64,000 nucleotides of DNA from NCBI GenBank assembly GCA_026724425.1, contig JAIUCV010000001.1, positions 14,924,556 through 14,988,555 on the forward strand, in the 5' to 3' direction. The stretch is from Erythrophleum ivorense. Lineage: Eukaryota; Streptophyta; Magnoliopsida; Fabales; Fabaceae. The notes under the pieces are model-generated. The model made no database searches, was not told the DNA's origin, and saw nothing but the letters and a program-made list of their open reading frames with translations. Positions 1-10,538 of this stretch are shown here, in pieces. The position numbers were made by a program, and so were the translations under genes. Within the stretch, counting starts at the first letter, position 1, and the number at the start of each line of letters is the position of its first letter.

Positions 1-499
1 TCCTACTTCCTCTTCGCAAGGATAAACATGAGGACAAATTCACTCAATTAAAATTAGCTGTTCTTGTTAAATCTATGACATGAAATTAGGATTGGTGTGG
101 TGTCAGTGGTGGCTGGACAATTTTGAATAGTCATCTCTGTGGATGATTTTGGGTTTTTTTTTTTTAAAGGGTTTGGTAGCTGTATTTAGGGATAAGTTTG
201 GTTCAAGCCAACTAAAAGACATAACTTAATACTAATCTGATCCTAATCAAAACAGAACACTTAAGGTAATCCTAAAACATATAGAAGTGTTATTTAAAAA
301 AATAATTAAGAACAAATAAGCCTTGATTAAACAAAACAAATAAAAATAAAAACAACTTAATTAAAATAGATGCATAATAATGTAATCTCCAACATTAATG
401 GCTACTTATTGGCAGTGGTTGTAGATGCCATCCCCAGAGTTCAATATGAAAATTTCCAAATATCACCATATGAGAATGATTCAAATTCAAATTGTCAAC
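1..499. other. AT-rich sequence, probably RLSB intron 5
   Basis: No exon or RNA gene is visible on either strand. The expected remaining RLSB coding sequence (end of the third S1 motif plus the C-terminal tail) was looked for on the minus strand and not found. The stretch is therefore read as part of the last visible intron or as flanking DNA. It ends in TCAAC at 495-499, the target-site copy of the adjacent retroelement. Confidence 0.5.
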
Positions 500-791
500 T
501 GTTGGTTATCCATACACTTTAGCTCCATCGTTATTAGTGTTTTGTTTTAATTTTTTATTAGCATCTTAATTTGTTTTAATTTATTGTTAGTGTCTTTTAC
601 TTAAATTGTAATTTTCTTGTCTTTATCTCTGATAAACGTTGGTGTTATTATCAGGTTTTAAACCTGATCTCTATCCCTTCAATTAAGGGATTCTAGTGGC
701 TGTTTTGTAGCCTCAGTTCCCTATGTATTGTAAGAGTCTTTTCTCTTTCAATACTAAGAATCAGAGCATCATTAAACTCTGAAATTCTTCA
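500..791 (+). repeat. Left LTR of the short Copia element
   Basis: A 292-bp direct repeat matching 1346-1646, with TG/CA ends. It is followed at once by the tRNA-Met-like primer-binding site and preceded by the target duplication TCAAC. Confidence 0.9.
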
Positions 792-879
792 GGGTATCAA
801 AGCCCTTGAACCAAACCCATGCCTAGACATGACTACCAAACCATAGTGAAATTGTTGAATCATCCATAGAGATGACTAC

Positions 880-1320
880 TAAAAATTGTCAAGCCACCTT
901 GACACTGTACCAATCCTCACCACAAGTCATAGACTTAATGAGAACAACTACTTTCAATGCAGGCAATCCGTCCTCATGTCCATCTGTCAGAAGGGGAAGA
1001 AAGACTACCTACAAGGCCAAGCCCACCAAGCCAGAAAAAGTGATGCCAAGTACAAAATTTGGCATGCAAGAATCACATGGTGATGACTTGGTTGGTTAAT
1101 TCAATAACCACCAATATAGGGGAATATTTTCTCCTAATACAAGACAGCTCACGAAATTTGGGAAGCTGGTTGAGAGACATATTCAACCTAGGAGAATGCT
1201 TCACAAGTATTTGAGATAGAGAGTCAAATACATGAGCAGAAACAGGGGGAGATGCCCATAAACCAATATTTCAACACGTTTATTGGCAATGCTAGAAAGA
1301 TTAGCTCCAACCTGAGTATG
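880..1320 (+). pseudogene. Copia gag remnant inside the short element
   Basis: Two overlapping frames together resemble the N-terminal Copia gag domain. One part has the L-N-x-x-N-Y segment, a serine-rich 'SVLM' stretch and a K-G-K-x-D-Y-L motif. A later part reads like the E-I-E-S...Q-G-E...Y-F-N-T helix of gag. The frame shifts near 1080 and stops follow, so no functional protein is made. In intact elements this protein forms the cytoplasmic particle that packages the RNA. Here it probably survives only as spacer or packaging sequence. Confidence 0.7.
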
Positions 1321-1345
1321 ATTCTACAACTTGAGGGGGAGTATT

Positions 1346-1646
1346 TGTTATTCATACACTTTAGTTCTATTGTTATTAGCATTATGTTTTAATTTGTTAT
1401 TAGCGTCTTAATTTGTTTTAATTTATTGTCAGTGTCTTTTATCTTATCTTTTATTTAAATTGTAATTTTCTTATCTTTATCTCCTATAAACACTGGTTGT
1501 TATTATCAGGCTTTAAACTTGATCTATATCCCTACAATTAAGAAATTCCAGTGGCTGGTTTGTAGCCTCAATTCCCTATTTATTGTAAGCGCCTTTTCTA
1601 TTTTAATAATAAGAATCAGAGCATCATTAAACTCTGAAATTCTTCA
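1346..1646 (+). repeat. Right LTR of the short Copia element
   Basis: A 301-bp direct repeat of 500-791. It ends in CA at 1646 and is followed by TCAAC at 1647-1651, identical to the left flank. Confidence 0.9.
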
Positions 1647-2135
1647 TCAACATTGCAGGTATGAATACTCAAATCAATTGTTTTAAGACAGTGCTCAAAT
1701 CAAATCAATAGATTTGAACCCTGTTACAACCAGAAATATAAGTGAACTTAAAACAAGACATCAAATGATTTTAAAGCAGTGATCAGTCAATTCAAAGTTA
1801 AATATCATCCACATCCTGTTATATATAAAGGCAAATCATAAGTGGGTATAAGCTAGGAAAATGCATGAACGTTATTATGGCAGCATCATCTAGTTTCCAT
1901 CTATTATATCTTTGATAACAACTTCCATTAAGTTTTATTTTCTTTCACAAGTGGCAAAACCAAGCAGGAAAGTTGGAAATATTCAACCATACTCCAAATA
2001 TGGAATTCTCCCTTGCATACAAGGGTTGCACCTACTTGGTTCTCATTCAATAAAGTTATGACATACCAAACAGGCAAAAAGGAAAAAGAAAAAGGGCATG
2101 CTGAATTTGCTATCCACATCCAAGCTGCCACTCAC

Positions 2136-2233
2136 CTCCTGTTAGTTTCTCCTATCTTTATTTGGGCTCCATATGGAAAGATCTTCTTCACAGTTCCATC
2201 CAGAAGTGTTCCCTCCCTAAGATATAGCTTTTC
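2136..2233 (-). CDS. RLSB: RLSB exon 5
   Basis: 98 bp coding EKLYLREGTLLDGTVKKIF and following, to ...ETNR plus two bases of a serine codon. This is the start of the third S1 motif. The donor is a consensus AG|GTGAGT. The phase-2 exit requires a further exon, not found in 1-2135, so intron 5 exceeds 2.1 kb. Confidence 0.9.
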
Positions 2234-5200
2234 CTGATACACCATATGACCACGGGAATTTTACAAGACTTAAATGGAGAAAGAAAAATTAAAAAGTCCA
2301 ATACTGAAATACAGAAGCTAAAAAAAAAATGAAAGAATATAATTTAAAATGATTTAAATACAGACCCAAGCTTGCCGTTCATTGAGTATCAAGTTGTTTG
2401 TAGCTTCATCTACACGACTTATTTGTACATACATACGGCGTCCCACCTACATCATTATAATTAGATAGTTGTAACAAGTATCCAGGCAAGAAGTCTCAGC
2501 AAAAGATAAAATAATGACGATGGAAGATTATTTTCACAACAGTCCCTCATGTGATGCACTTGCTGCACAGCAGAACATAGTATGTACACAGTAGCCAGGC
2601 AGTTGCTCAGAAAGCAAGTTTCAGGATTCATGGGAAAATAATGGGTGTAAATCATTGGAAATTTTACTTCTTAAAATAAACAAGAGATTCATAATTCTTT
2701 TTTTTAACTTAATAATAATGCTAATTGCTCCAGACTATCACTGTGGGCTGTAGTAGCTGTATTAAAGCTTTAACATTCAAATAAACTAATATCATAACAC
2801 TTTACATGCAACAATATAACCAAAAAAAAAAAGAACTAAGTCAATGGTTCAAACTAAATTAGGAGGATGAAAGTAATCAGAATTTTGACTGAAAATTATA
2901 CATATAAAATTTTCAAAATAAAATTATTTATTTAGATTGACAACTTCTACAAGAAGCAGCATTCGCTTTTTACATCCATTTTTTCAGTAACTCCTCACTG
3001 AGAATACAGAAAGTTCTGGGGAAGCATAGGAGTATTTGTCTGTCATAACCCAATCTATATTAGAAGGGAGTATAATTTTAAGATGTGAATAAATTATTTT
3101 CAGGCAATGTCCTGAAACACTACTTCGTGAGTTGTAAAATAAGCACCTACATTTTCTAAGTTCTCATTAAATAATAAGTATCATGCAAGACAAATTTAGA
3201 TAATTTTGAAGATTTCATACTTTATAATAACTTAGAAGAATTAGAATTGAAACTGATGTATATTTTGAAAATTATATTGAGGAGATCTTACAAAGCAATT
3301 AGATCCAAAACATGCTCAGAGTTAAAAAAATGTCTTAAATTTCAAAATTATACCAATTCACTAAGTAGTTGCCAAGATATTTGATTACTTTCTTTAGGTA
3401 TAATGTAAAGACGTGCCTAAATCTTGAAAAGAAACCAGCTTCAACAAAAGAACAACAGTGAAGTTGGCAAGACAAATTATGCAGGCTTCCATCGATTACA
3501 GATTTTAATTAAGCCTAATGGTACCATACCCTTTTGGAGCTATTAACATAGTTATATACTTATTTACTGCATAAGCAGATGATACAGTCAGAGACCCAGC
3601 GCATCAACAGCAGCTAGTTTATTAGGTAGCTACCACAAATAGAAAATTTGGAGCCTGTTTGATTTCCTATTTCCAGAACAGTTTTTTGTTTTTAAGAACA
3701 AAAAAATTAAAAAAACTTATTTGATAATGAATTTTTAAAGTCTTTTGTAAAACATAAAAAGAGAATTGTGTTTTCGAAAACAAAAAATAAGAACATTTTT
3801 TAGATGTTTTGTTAACTTTTATTTTGCAGAATCAAGAAAAAGACAAAAAGCAACAATTTTTCAAAATAATGATTCAAACAGATTTTTTAATATTTTTGTT
3901 TTGAAAATTTGTTCTAAAAAACATTTATTTTAAAAATATTAAAACTAGAACAGAATCAAACAGGCCCTTGATTTTTCCCTAGGCAGGAAGAAGGTTCCAG
4001 GGCTTTGACTCACATGTTCTTTCAACTCAGTAACGCTATTCACTCTTTTCATAAGCTCAGCTTTGGGAAGGAAAGCTCGCAAACCCTGCACAACAAATCC
4101 AAGAAGAGATAAATGTTTACTCGAGTTCTACAGAAATATAAATAATCAGGTCAATGATACAGACCTCAATCCTTGTTAGTAGGCCCCCAGTATTCCACTC
4201 TGTAATTCTAACCTCTATAGGTTCGTTCAGCTGTTTTATCTGCCCAAGACATTCAAAACAGAATATTTAAATCTCATGGTCAAGTGAAGAAGGGTTAACT
4301 TAACTCTATAGGAGTTAAATTGCTGAAAGCAATAATCTGACACTCAGGCTCATGGATGCCATTTTTTTTATTATCAGATCACATATATTCACCTTGGTGA
4401 CTTTATTTTCAGCATACATCCCACCACTCGCCTACCATACTTGGACAAAATATAACCTCTTCCATTAAAGTAGTGATAAGAACTATTACATCAAAGTCAA
4501 ATTCTACATGAAAGTTGCCAAGTTAACTAAGCCATATCGTTTCCAATAGGTATTACGACATAACACTTCGAATTACGATTAATCGCTCTATCTCATTGTG
4601 TTGCATTATCCGTATTATGTCACAGATTTGTGTCAAGCTCCGTAGATAGGGAGGGGAAAATGAAGAGTGAAAGAAGGAGAAAAACCTGCATCACTCTATG
4701 CCAGGCAATCCGGCGAAAGAACCGTCTGGTAGAAAGCAATGGCCGTCCACTAAGCGTTCTACCTAGAACCTCAGCAAACAAGATGGTTCCAACCTCAACA
4801 ACAGGTCTTCCTGGCGCCGGTATACCACTTATAGCATCATCATCCTTCACAAGTCCCATCTTCCCAGGAACCATAAATTTGTCAGCATCCTTATTTACAT
4901 CACATAACAAGTACTCCGTTTCTTTACCATACAAGGGAAGCACCTCCTTTGTCAACATCGTGCCTAGTATGTCGGCCCCCACATTGACATCGAGCTTATT
5001 TTCATTACCTGAAACAACCACACCTACTACAAAATCCCCAGGTTTGGGCTCATAATATTCAACATTAATCTTCTTAGCTTCTTCATTTACGCTTCCTGCA
5101 CCATTTTTATCCTCAGAAACCTCTAATACCCCTCCTTCCTCTTTTGCCTCCTCCACAGGATCACTTCCCTTGAAGAACTTCAGAAATGGCGCCAAAGTCT

Positions 5201-5675
5201 CCTCCTCATCTTTAATTGCCTTCCCTGACTCCATATCCACTTCTGAAGGCGGCCCATTTTTATTAGGAATCGGGGAAGGCTTGCTCAGCAACCCAAGCTT
5301 TTCGTGCTCTTGAATTCTATCATCAAGAGACTCTTGAGACAACTGGGTACTCGAAAAGCCATCCGATTCTCCATTTTTTGAACAAAAGGCGACATGGGTA
5401 GTGCTCCAAAATGCGAACTTTCGGGAAACTAGAGAGATGGGAGTATTGGAAAGTCCAACAGTGACAAAAGAGGAGAACTTTTGGGGTTTTGAAGATGGGC
5501 GTTTCGGGGGTTTAAGATATGCTTTCTTCAGCAATGTGTTGCTTGAGACGCCGGTTTCCTTAGGAGGTAACGTACACTCGGGATAGCATAAAACTTTGCA
5601 GGGTTGAAGGATTACTAGCATCTTCTTATCCTGCTGCCCCAAAGCATGACCCCAGGGCTTTTGTTTCTCAGACAC
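2136..5675 (-). CDS. RLSB: Plastid S1-domain RNA-binding protein, RLSB/PDE338-like (3' end outside window)
   Basis: Five exons on the minus strand: 5675-4686, 4239-4165, 4085-4014, 2446-2366 and 2233-2136. All introns are GT-AG, with phases 0,0,0,0 and then 2. The product so far is about 438 residues. It has a basic, Ser-rich N-terminus suited to a plastid transit peptide, an acidic linker (about 105-205), a first S1 region (about 209-330), a second running through exons 2-3, and a third starting in exon 5. Related RLSB proteins bind rbcL mRNA in chloroplasts and promote Rubisco large-subunit accumulation; that role is from the family, not from this sequence. The first Met (5675) opens with a hydrophilic leader, while the second (residue 19, codon at 5621) is followed by a hydrophobic stretch and is the likelier start. 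The end of the third S1 motif and the C-terminus (about 60-70 residues) are left of the window. Confidence 0.9.
2366..2446 (-). CDS. RLSB: RLSB exon 4
   Basis: 27 codons (VGRRMYVQISRVDEATNN and following, ending QAW), in phase 0, with acceptor GATGTAG and donor TGG|GTCTG. It is separated from exon 3 by a 1567-bp intron holding a MITE-like element. Confidence 0.9.
3651..3967. mobile_element. MITE-like element in RLSB intron 3
   Basis: About 317 bp with inverted ends: GAGCCTGTTTGATT on the left, and the complement of AATCAAACAGGCCC on the right. The interior is A/T-rich and itself partly palindromic. The short flank TTG occurs on both sides (3648-3650 and 3968-3970). The ends resemble hAT or Harbinger-type MITEs of plants; the superfamily cannot be fixed because the flank is short. 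Confidence 0.7.
4014..4085 (-). CDS. RLSB: RLSB exon 3
   Basis: 24 codons (GLRAFLPKAELMKRV and following) finishing the second S1 motif. The acceptor is TGTGCAG and the donor is a consensus GTGAGT. Intron 2 between exons 2 and 3 is only 79 bp. Confidence 0.92.
4165..4239 (-). CDS. RLSB: RLSB exon 2
   Basis: 25 codons, in phase 0 at both ends, encoding IKQLNEPIEV followed by RITEWNTGGLLTRIE. This is the first half of the second S1 motif. The acceptor is a pyrimidine-poor GGGCAG just upstream and the donor is GAG|GTCTG. It was located by reading the minus strand between exon 1 and the next conserved block. Confidence 0.92.
4686..5675 (-). CDS. RLSB: RLSB exon 1 (transit peptide, linker, first S1 region)
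   Basis: 330 codons from the upstream ATG, or 312 from the ATG at 5621. The exon ends ...HRVMQ at a CAG|GT donor (4685-4684). Beyond the donor the open frame runs on for 21 hydrophobic residues and a stop, which is intron read-through rather than protein. The conserved 'PKPGDFVVGVVVSG' segment lies at residues 210-223 and the 'TRRFFRRIAWHRV' block at its end. Confidence 0.9.
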
Positions 5676-5740
5676 GGGAAATGATTTTTTGTTTCAAACG
5701 GAGCCAACGTGACCTGATTGTTTTCTGTTCTCTGTTTTTT

Positions 5741-5760
5741 CTTTTCCTATAAATAAGCAT
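5741..5760 (-). promoter_or_regulatory. Possible TATA-type element of RLSB
   Basis: On the minus strand a TATTTATAG sequence lies roughly 75-85 bp upstream of the first ATG and about 130 bp upstream of the preferred ATG. The spacing suits a short 5' leader. There is no independent evidence of a transcription start, and the whole area is AT-rich, so this is tentative. Confidence 0.25.
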
Positions 5761-7200
5761 AAAAATACTTTTGCACAAAAAAAATAGGTAGAAAAGAAAA
5801 ACCAAGGTAGGGTTTCCATTTTTATTTTCAATTATAATATTCTCTAATTTATAAAAAAAAAACTGTAATTGAATTTTATTTTATTAGTCCCATTTTTATC
5901 GTCTAAATTGACTGTAGATCTAGCTTTAAATTTATAAAATTATTAAAATACCATGCTCATATAACTTAATACCAATATTGCCTTCTCTTCCTCGCCTTCA
6001 TCTTTCGCTCCCCCTACATAATTCGCTATTCAAAACAACGTCCAAAGCTATATCTGCAAACCAGGTCGAACGCTTTACTCTTCCGAGTTCCTACCTTATG
6101 AAGGATTTAGTACCCTCACACTATGAAGCGCAGCATGTATAAATTTAAAAAACTAAAATAAAATTCAACCCCCCTCCTCCCAAAAAAAATAAAAAAAAAA
6201 AGGCTAGGGACCTCCTGTTTGGTGCACAGAAAGCACAGCAAACTATTCCCCTAACGCAGTAGAAGATTCGTCCTTTCAAGACGTCCTCCATTCTCTTTAT
6301 ACAAGAACCTAGAATCTCCCATAAAAGGAGAAGCCAAAGCCATATATATATATATATATATATTGGTTAATTTTTTATTTTCACTTAATTTTTTATTTTG
6401 TTAAAATTAAAACATTTGAAATTAAATTTTTATAATTTTAAAAATTCTTAATTTAACATTTATTATTAAATTATATATATTTATAGTATCAGTATCAATA
6501 TAATATATAATTTGTTATGTCCATAAAATTTAACAAAAAAGTTGACTTTAATAATAAGAATTGAAATAAAAATTTTTAAAATTATAAGAACTTAATTAGA
6601 AATTTTTTAAATAGTAAAAATAAATTAAAATTTCAAGAAAACAACTAATGAAATCGTTTAACCAAAAATATTCAATAATCAAGAAGAACAAGGTAAAGAG
6701 AATTGGTGTAGAAACTTACAATGAGGCCAATAACATGATTTTATCCTTTAGGTATATGTTTGTGCAAGAAATTCACATCCTCTCAATTTAGGAATGAATC
6801 AAAGCTATTAATTTAAGAGAATTTTTTTTTTTTTTAAAAAAGGAGAGAAGTGATGAAAGAAAGATACAACTCCATCTACTTTTTCTTTTTCTATTGTGTC
6901 ACTCTTTTTTATTGTATTATGGTGCAGTAATACAAAGTCTTTATTGACTATTAAATAATATGATAAGGATATTAGAGGGAAAATTGTGATTTTTCAAATT
7001 ATGGGTAACATTGAATTGGGAATAAAGATCAGGGGTAAGTAAATGCAATTTCTCTTCAAATTACTCTATTGTAAGAAGACAATGTTTTAATTATTAATAA
7101 AAATTAGGTGGGATCATGCAAAATTGTATTATATCAAGGAAAAAAAGGTAAAAAATAAAAAAAAAGTCAATCATGAAAAAAATAAAAAATTACATTTAAG
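5761..7200. other. Intergenic AT-rich DNA upstream of RLSB
   Basis: No gene recognised. It contains a polypyrimidine/poly-A stretch (6166-6202), an (AT)n microsatellite at about 6342-6362, and T/A homopolymer runs. The part nearest 5761-6330 is less AT-rich and probably includes RLSB upstream regulatory DNA. Confidence 0.5.
6342..6362. repeat. (AT)n microsatellite
   Basis: About ten uninterrupted TA dinucleotides. Confidence 0.9.
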
Positions 7201-7482
7201 AACTTTAGTTTTGTAAAATTTATAATAAAAGGTCTTAAAAATTGAAATTATTCCCAATGACTAAAATTAGTACCACCTACTATAAGAGTTTAGAAAAGTT
7301 ACCACTAAATTTTAAGAAAATTATCACTAAAATTTCTTAAATTATAACTTTCTTAAAATATAATAATAATTTTTTTAAATTTAATAGTAATTTTTTAAAA
7401 ATTTTAATAGTAATTTTGGTTCTTAGAAATAGTTTCAATTTTTAATACTTTTTATTATAAATTTTATAAAATCTGAATTTTT
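7201..7482. mobile_element. Foldback (long inverted repeat) MITE-like element
   Basis: The left arm (about 7201-7300) and right arm (about 7380-7482) are imperfect reverse complements over most of their length. Both share a block reading TTTATAATAAAA, then a run matching TTAAAAATTGAAA. The element has no coding capacity. Exact ends are uncertain in this AT-rich sequence. Confidence 0.5.
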
Positions 7483-8436
7483 CAAAATAATTTTTTTTAA
7501 AAAAGGGGATGGCATAAGCCTCAAGAGTCACAACTTGATAACTGAGGAATAATAAATATACAGAAAAATATTTCTAAAGTTCATAGATATTAGAATCAAT
7601 TATACTAATTTTTTTAAAAAAATTTGACTAAGTTACATTTAGTATTTTATTTATTTTAACAATATCATTTGATTTTTCTAACATTTGATATATATTACAA
7701 AAATTTTATTATCATTTATTTTTATTAATAAAATTAACTTTTCTTTTTATACAATATGCCTTTTCACAAATAAAATTATTTAGCTGTATTTTCTTTCTTT
7801 TTAAAAATAAAATTACACTTTCATGTTGTAATTTGACATCATAATTAATATAGCAAACAAAGAAGAAGTACAAATACTTTGAATAAGAGAAGAGAATAGT
7901 GCTTTTATGGTTATGGTTTGGAAGGAATTTATTTTATGCAAAAAATTTACTTCATCGACCAAAAGCATGTAGGAGAAGTTTTTTACAATATATATCAAAG
8001 GTTACAAGAGGTTAAATGATATTTTTTAAATAAAAAAGTAATAAGTGTAATTTAGTTAATTTGGAAGCTAGTGTAATTTTCTCATAAAATTATTATTTAA
8101 TAAATAAATAAATAAGAAACATTTTAGCCTTAGTCTTTATTATTTTGTATACTTTAAAGAAAAGAAATGCATTTGGTTCTTATAGTTTTACCTAATTTTT
8201 TTCATTTGGTTTCTATAGTTTTTCTTTTGTCGGAAAACCAATCTCACATTTTACTGTCATTTCACAAACTATCAACATGACATGGATATATAATTTATCT
8301 GTTTGGTCCTTATAATTTGCTTGGTTCTTATATTTCATTTTTCAATAAATTATAGATTTTATCTTTAAAAAATGATTACAATATTTTGTTTTAAAATGCG
8401 ATAATATGTGATTTTTTTACTAGAAGAATTGGAATT
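7483..8436. other. AT-rich intergenic sequence, nothing recognised
   Basis: A small open frame at 7813-7998 (minus) has no recognisable similarity. Around 8170-8330 two segments reading 'TTTGGTTCTTATAG' and 'TTTGGTCCTTATAA' hint at an old MITE fragment. Nothing else is visible. Confidence 0.4.
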
Positions 8437-10533
8437 TACAATAAATATTACTTCTCTTTTAAAGTTTTAAAGAAGTGCTGTAACAAGTAAAAAAACTTAA
8501 AATACCTTCTCAAACTTCTTATGATAAACAAATTTTAAATTTTTTATAGTCTTAATTTACCTTCTCAGCTTTATAAGCATGTTAATAGAATATGGAAAAC
8601 CCATATAAATGAACAAAAAAAAAAGCTTAATTCAAGAAAAACTTGACAAATCCTATTGAAAAATATTAGAAAGAAAAATACTTCAAAAAAATAATTCTAA
8701 AAAATGATTACAAATACACAAATTTTAATCATATAGAGCTATTATGGATTTAATAAGTTTTTTTGGAAAAGTAGAAAACCATTGTTTTTGAAAAAATTAA
8801 AAGGATTTATCTTTTTAAAAAAGTAAATAAGATATTACCTTTAGAGATAAATGCTCTAATTATGAGACCTATCAAATTTAATCAATTCAAAGAATTAAGT
8901 GAAAGATTCAAATAAAATATTTCACAAACATTTTTACAAATTATAATTTATCAAAATTATATATTTTTGTTAACCACAATCCCTAGAACATATTAGATAT
9001 TGAATTGGGTATTGTAGGTAAAAATATATTTCAAAATCAAGAATGGGAATAACTCATGAATTTTCCCTGCTTTTATCAAAACAATGATTTATTCTATCAT
9101 AAAAAATGATAAATTTTTTGAATATTATACTTTATATTTTTTTAGTACTACTGAAGAAAGAATTCAAATTCTTTCAATCATACTAGATTTAGATACTAGA
9201 AAAAATTGAACAAGATGATTTTATTGATCATGAAAATCATAATCATTTTTAATTTGTTCTTGATTAATTTTCATTTCAAAATGATGTAGCAACAATTTTT
9301 GTTACATTTAATTAATGAAGCTAGACTACTAAATGATAGTCTAAAATCCAAAATTACAAATAGGCAAAGAATTTTCTATATAGTTTTGCTATCTGAATGT
9401 AAAATTTCTCTTGATGAGCAAGAAGCTGTAAACAAGTTACCATATGATTTGATGGAATTCTAAAATTTGGATATCCCAAATGAAAAATTCACTAGGGCAC
9501 AAAACTTAAATGAAGACAAGCAAATTGTTGATGTTGTTGAAAGGGATTAAAGGCTTTATGATTCAAATAGCCTTAGTTTGCATAATATAGATACATGATG
9601 GAAGACTAACATTTGTATGAAAAAGTATTGTCAATATTCTCAAAATAGGACACATGATCTGTATTTAACAAATACATGTCAAAACAAATCACTTATGTGA
9701 AGTAAATAAATACAACAAGTGATATGACTCAATAGTTAACAAATAGAAAGAAAGCAAATATGTAACAAAGGAAAAATATCATGTTTCTTGCTTACATAAA
9801 AGATGTGGATAGGAGACTATTTGCGTAAAGAACATAGCCTACTTCTGAACCTACATTGTACAAATATTCTGAATCTACATTATACAATTATTTTAAATTA
9901 ATGAAAAATAGAAAAAGTTGACAATAGATGATGTTAAAAAAAAAAAGGCATATACATAACATTTGCCCAAAGTCCCATAGATAGCATTCAATAGCTATAA
10001 TAGTGTTGAAAAGTATGAAATTGCTTAATAGTATAGGAATAGTGCCAATTATATCTTTTTGTAGTAGGTTTTCTATAAATTAAGATTTTTCAATTAAGAA
10101 TTGTATCTAACAAACATCTGAAAAACTTATATACACATTTTTATAGCATAAATAATATTACCTGTCAAAAGATTTTGAACTTCCACTTATGCAAAATATT
10201 TCTATTGTACATTAGTTGCACAACTTTGATAAAATTGGTATCAGAGCAAAGTAGAAAAGTAATATTTACTACAAATATTTAAGTTGTAAGTTTCTTATCA
10301 TCTTTTTACTCTTATTTACTATTTAAGGTATTTGTTCTTCAGTTTTAGTTGCCTAAAATCCCATGTACTTAAGTGACTATATCCTTTATCATTAGCTGTT
10401 GTGTTATGTGTTGGCTTTGTATGCTAAATTTTTTAAGAGAAAAATATGTAGCTTATGATGGTTTTAGGAACATTAGGTATATCTAAGATGGAATACATAA
10501 CTTATATAGGAAATAAGTATATAAAGGGTGATA
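8437..10533 (+). mobile_element. Endogenous pararetrovirus copy A, 3' portion through primer site
   Basis: This stretch aligns with the reverse complement of copy B. 8437-8900 matches B at about 16150-16950, 9650-10225 matches about 15005-15430, and 10200-10530 matches 22900-23205. Relative to B it therefore runs from downstream of the reverse transcriptase, through the noncoding region, across a tRNA-Met-type primer site, and into the 5' end of the next unit. All frames are heavily interrupted by stops and A/T-run frameshifts, so no protein can be made. It is an old, inactive integration. Family assignment (Caulimoviridae-like) rests on copy B's polymerase region and on the primer site. Confidence 0.7.
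10236..10247 (+). other. tRNA-Met-complementary primer site in pararetrovirus copy A
   Basis: TGGTATCAGAGC, the minus-strand primer site used by Caulimoviridae and many Copia elements. The flanks match copy B near 23150-23205, where the equivalent site (23178-23191) has decayed. Confidence 0.75.
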
Positions 10534-10538
10534 GTTCG

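Larger units (their letters stand above)
500..1646 (+). mobile_element. Complete short non-autonomous Ty1/Copia element (TRIM-like)
   Basis: Two direct LTRs (500-791 and 1346-1646) both begin TGTT and end TTCTTCA. They flank a 554-bp interior. A primer-binding-like sequence resembling the initiator-tRNA-Met type (GGTATCAAAGC) starts directly after the left LTR at 793. A purine run (GAGGGGGAG, 1333-1341) precedes the right LTR. The 5-bp duplication TCAAC is perfect: 495-499 and 1647-1651. The interior keeps only a broken Copia gag N-terminal region (about 880-1320), with no protease, integrase or reverse transcriptase, so the element had to move using enzymes from a related copy. It lies in antisense orientation within the last visible RLSB intron. 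The LTRs differ by substitutions and a short indel near 1440, so the insertion is not recent. Confidence 0.9.

Noticed and set aside
1928..2237. Open frames on both strands near RLSB exon 5
   Set aside because: They overlap exon 5 and intron 5. Only the spliced minus-strand frame has homology.
4630..5055. 141-codon plus-strand open frame
   Set aside because: It lies antisense to RLSB exon 1 and mirrors its codon structure. The minus strand has clear S1-domain homology and splice signals.
5401..5586. 61-codon plus-strand frame
   Set aside because: Shadow of the RLSB transit-peptide region on the other strand.
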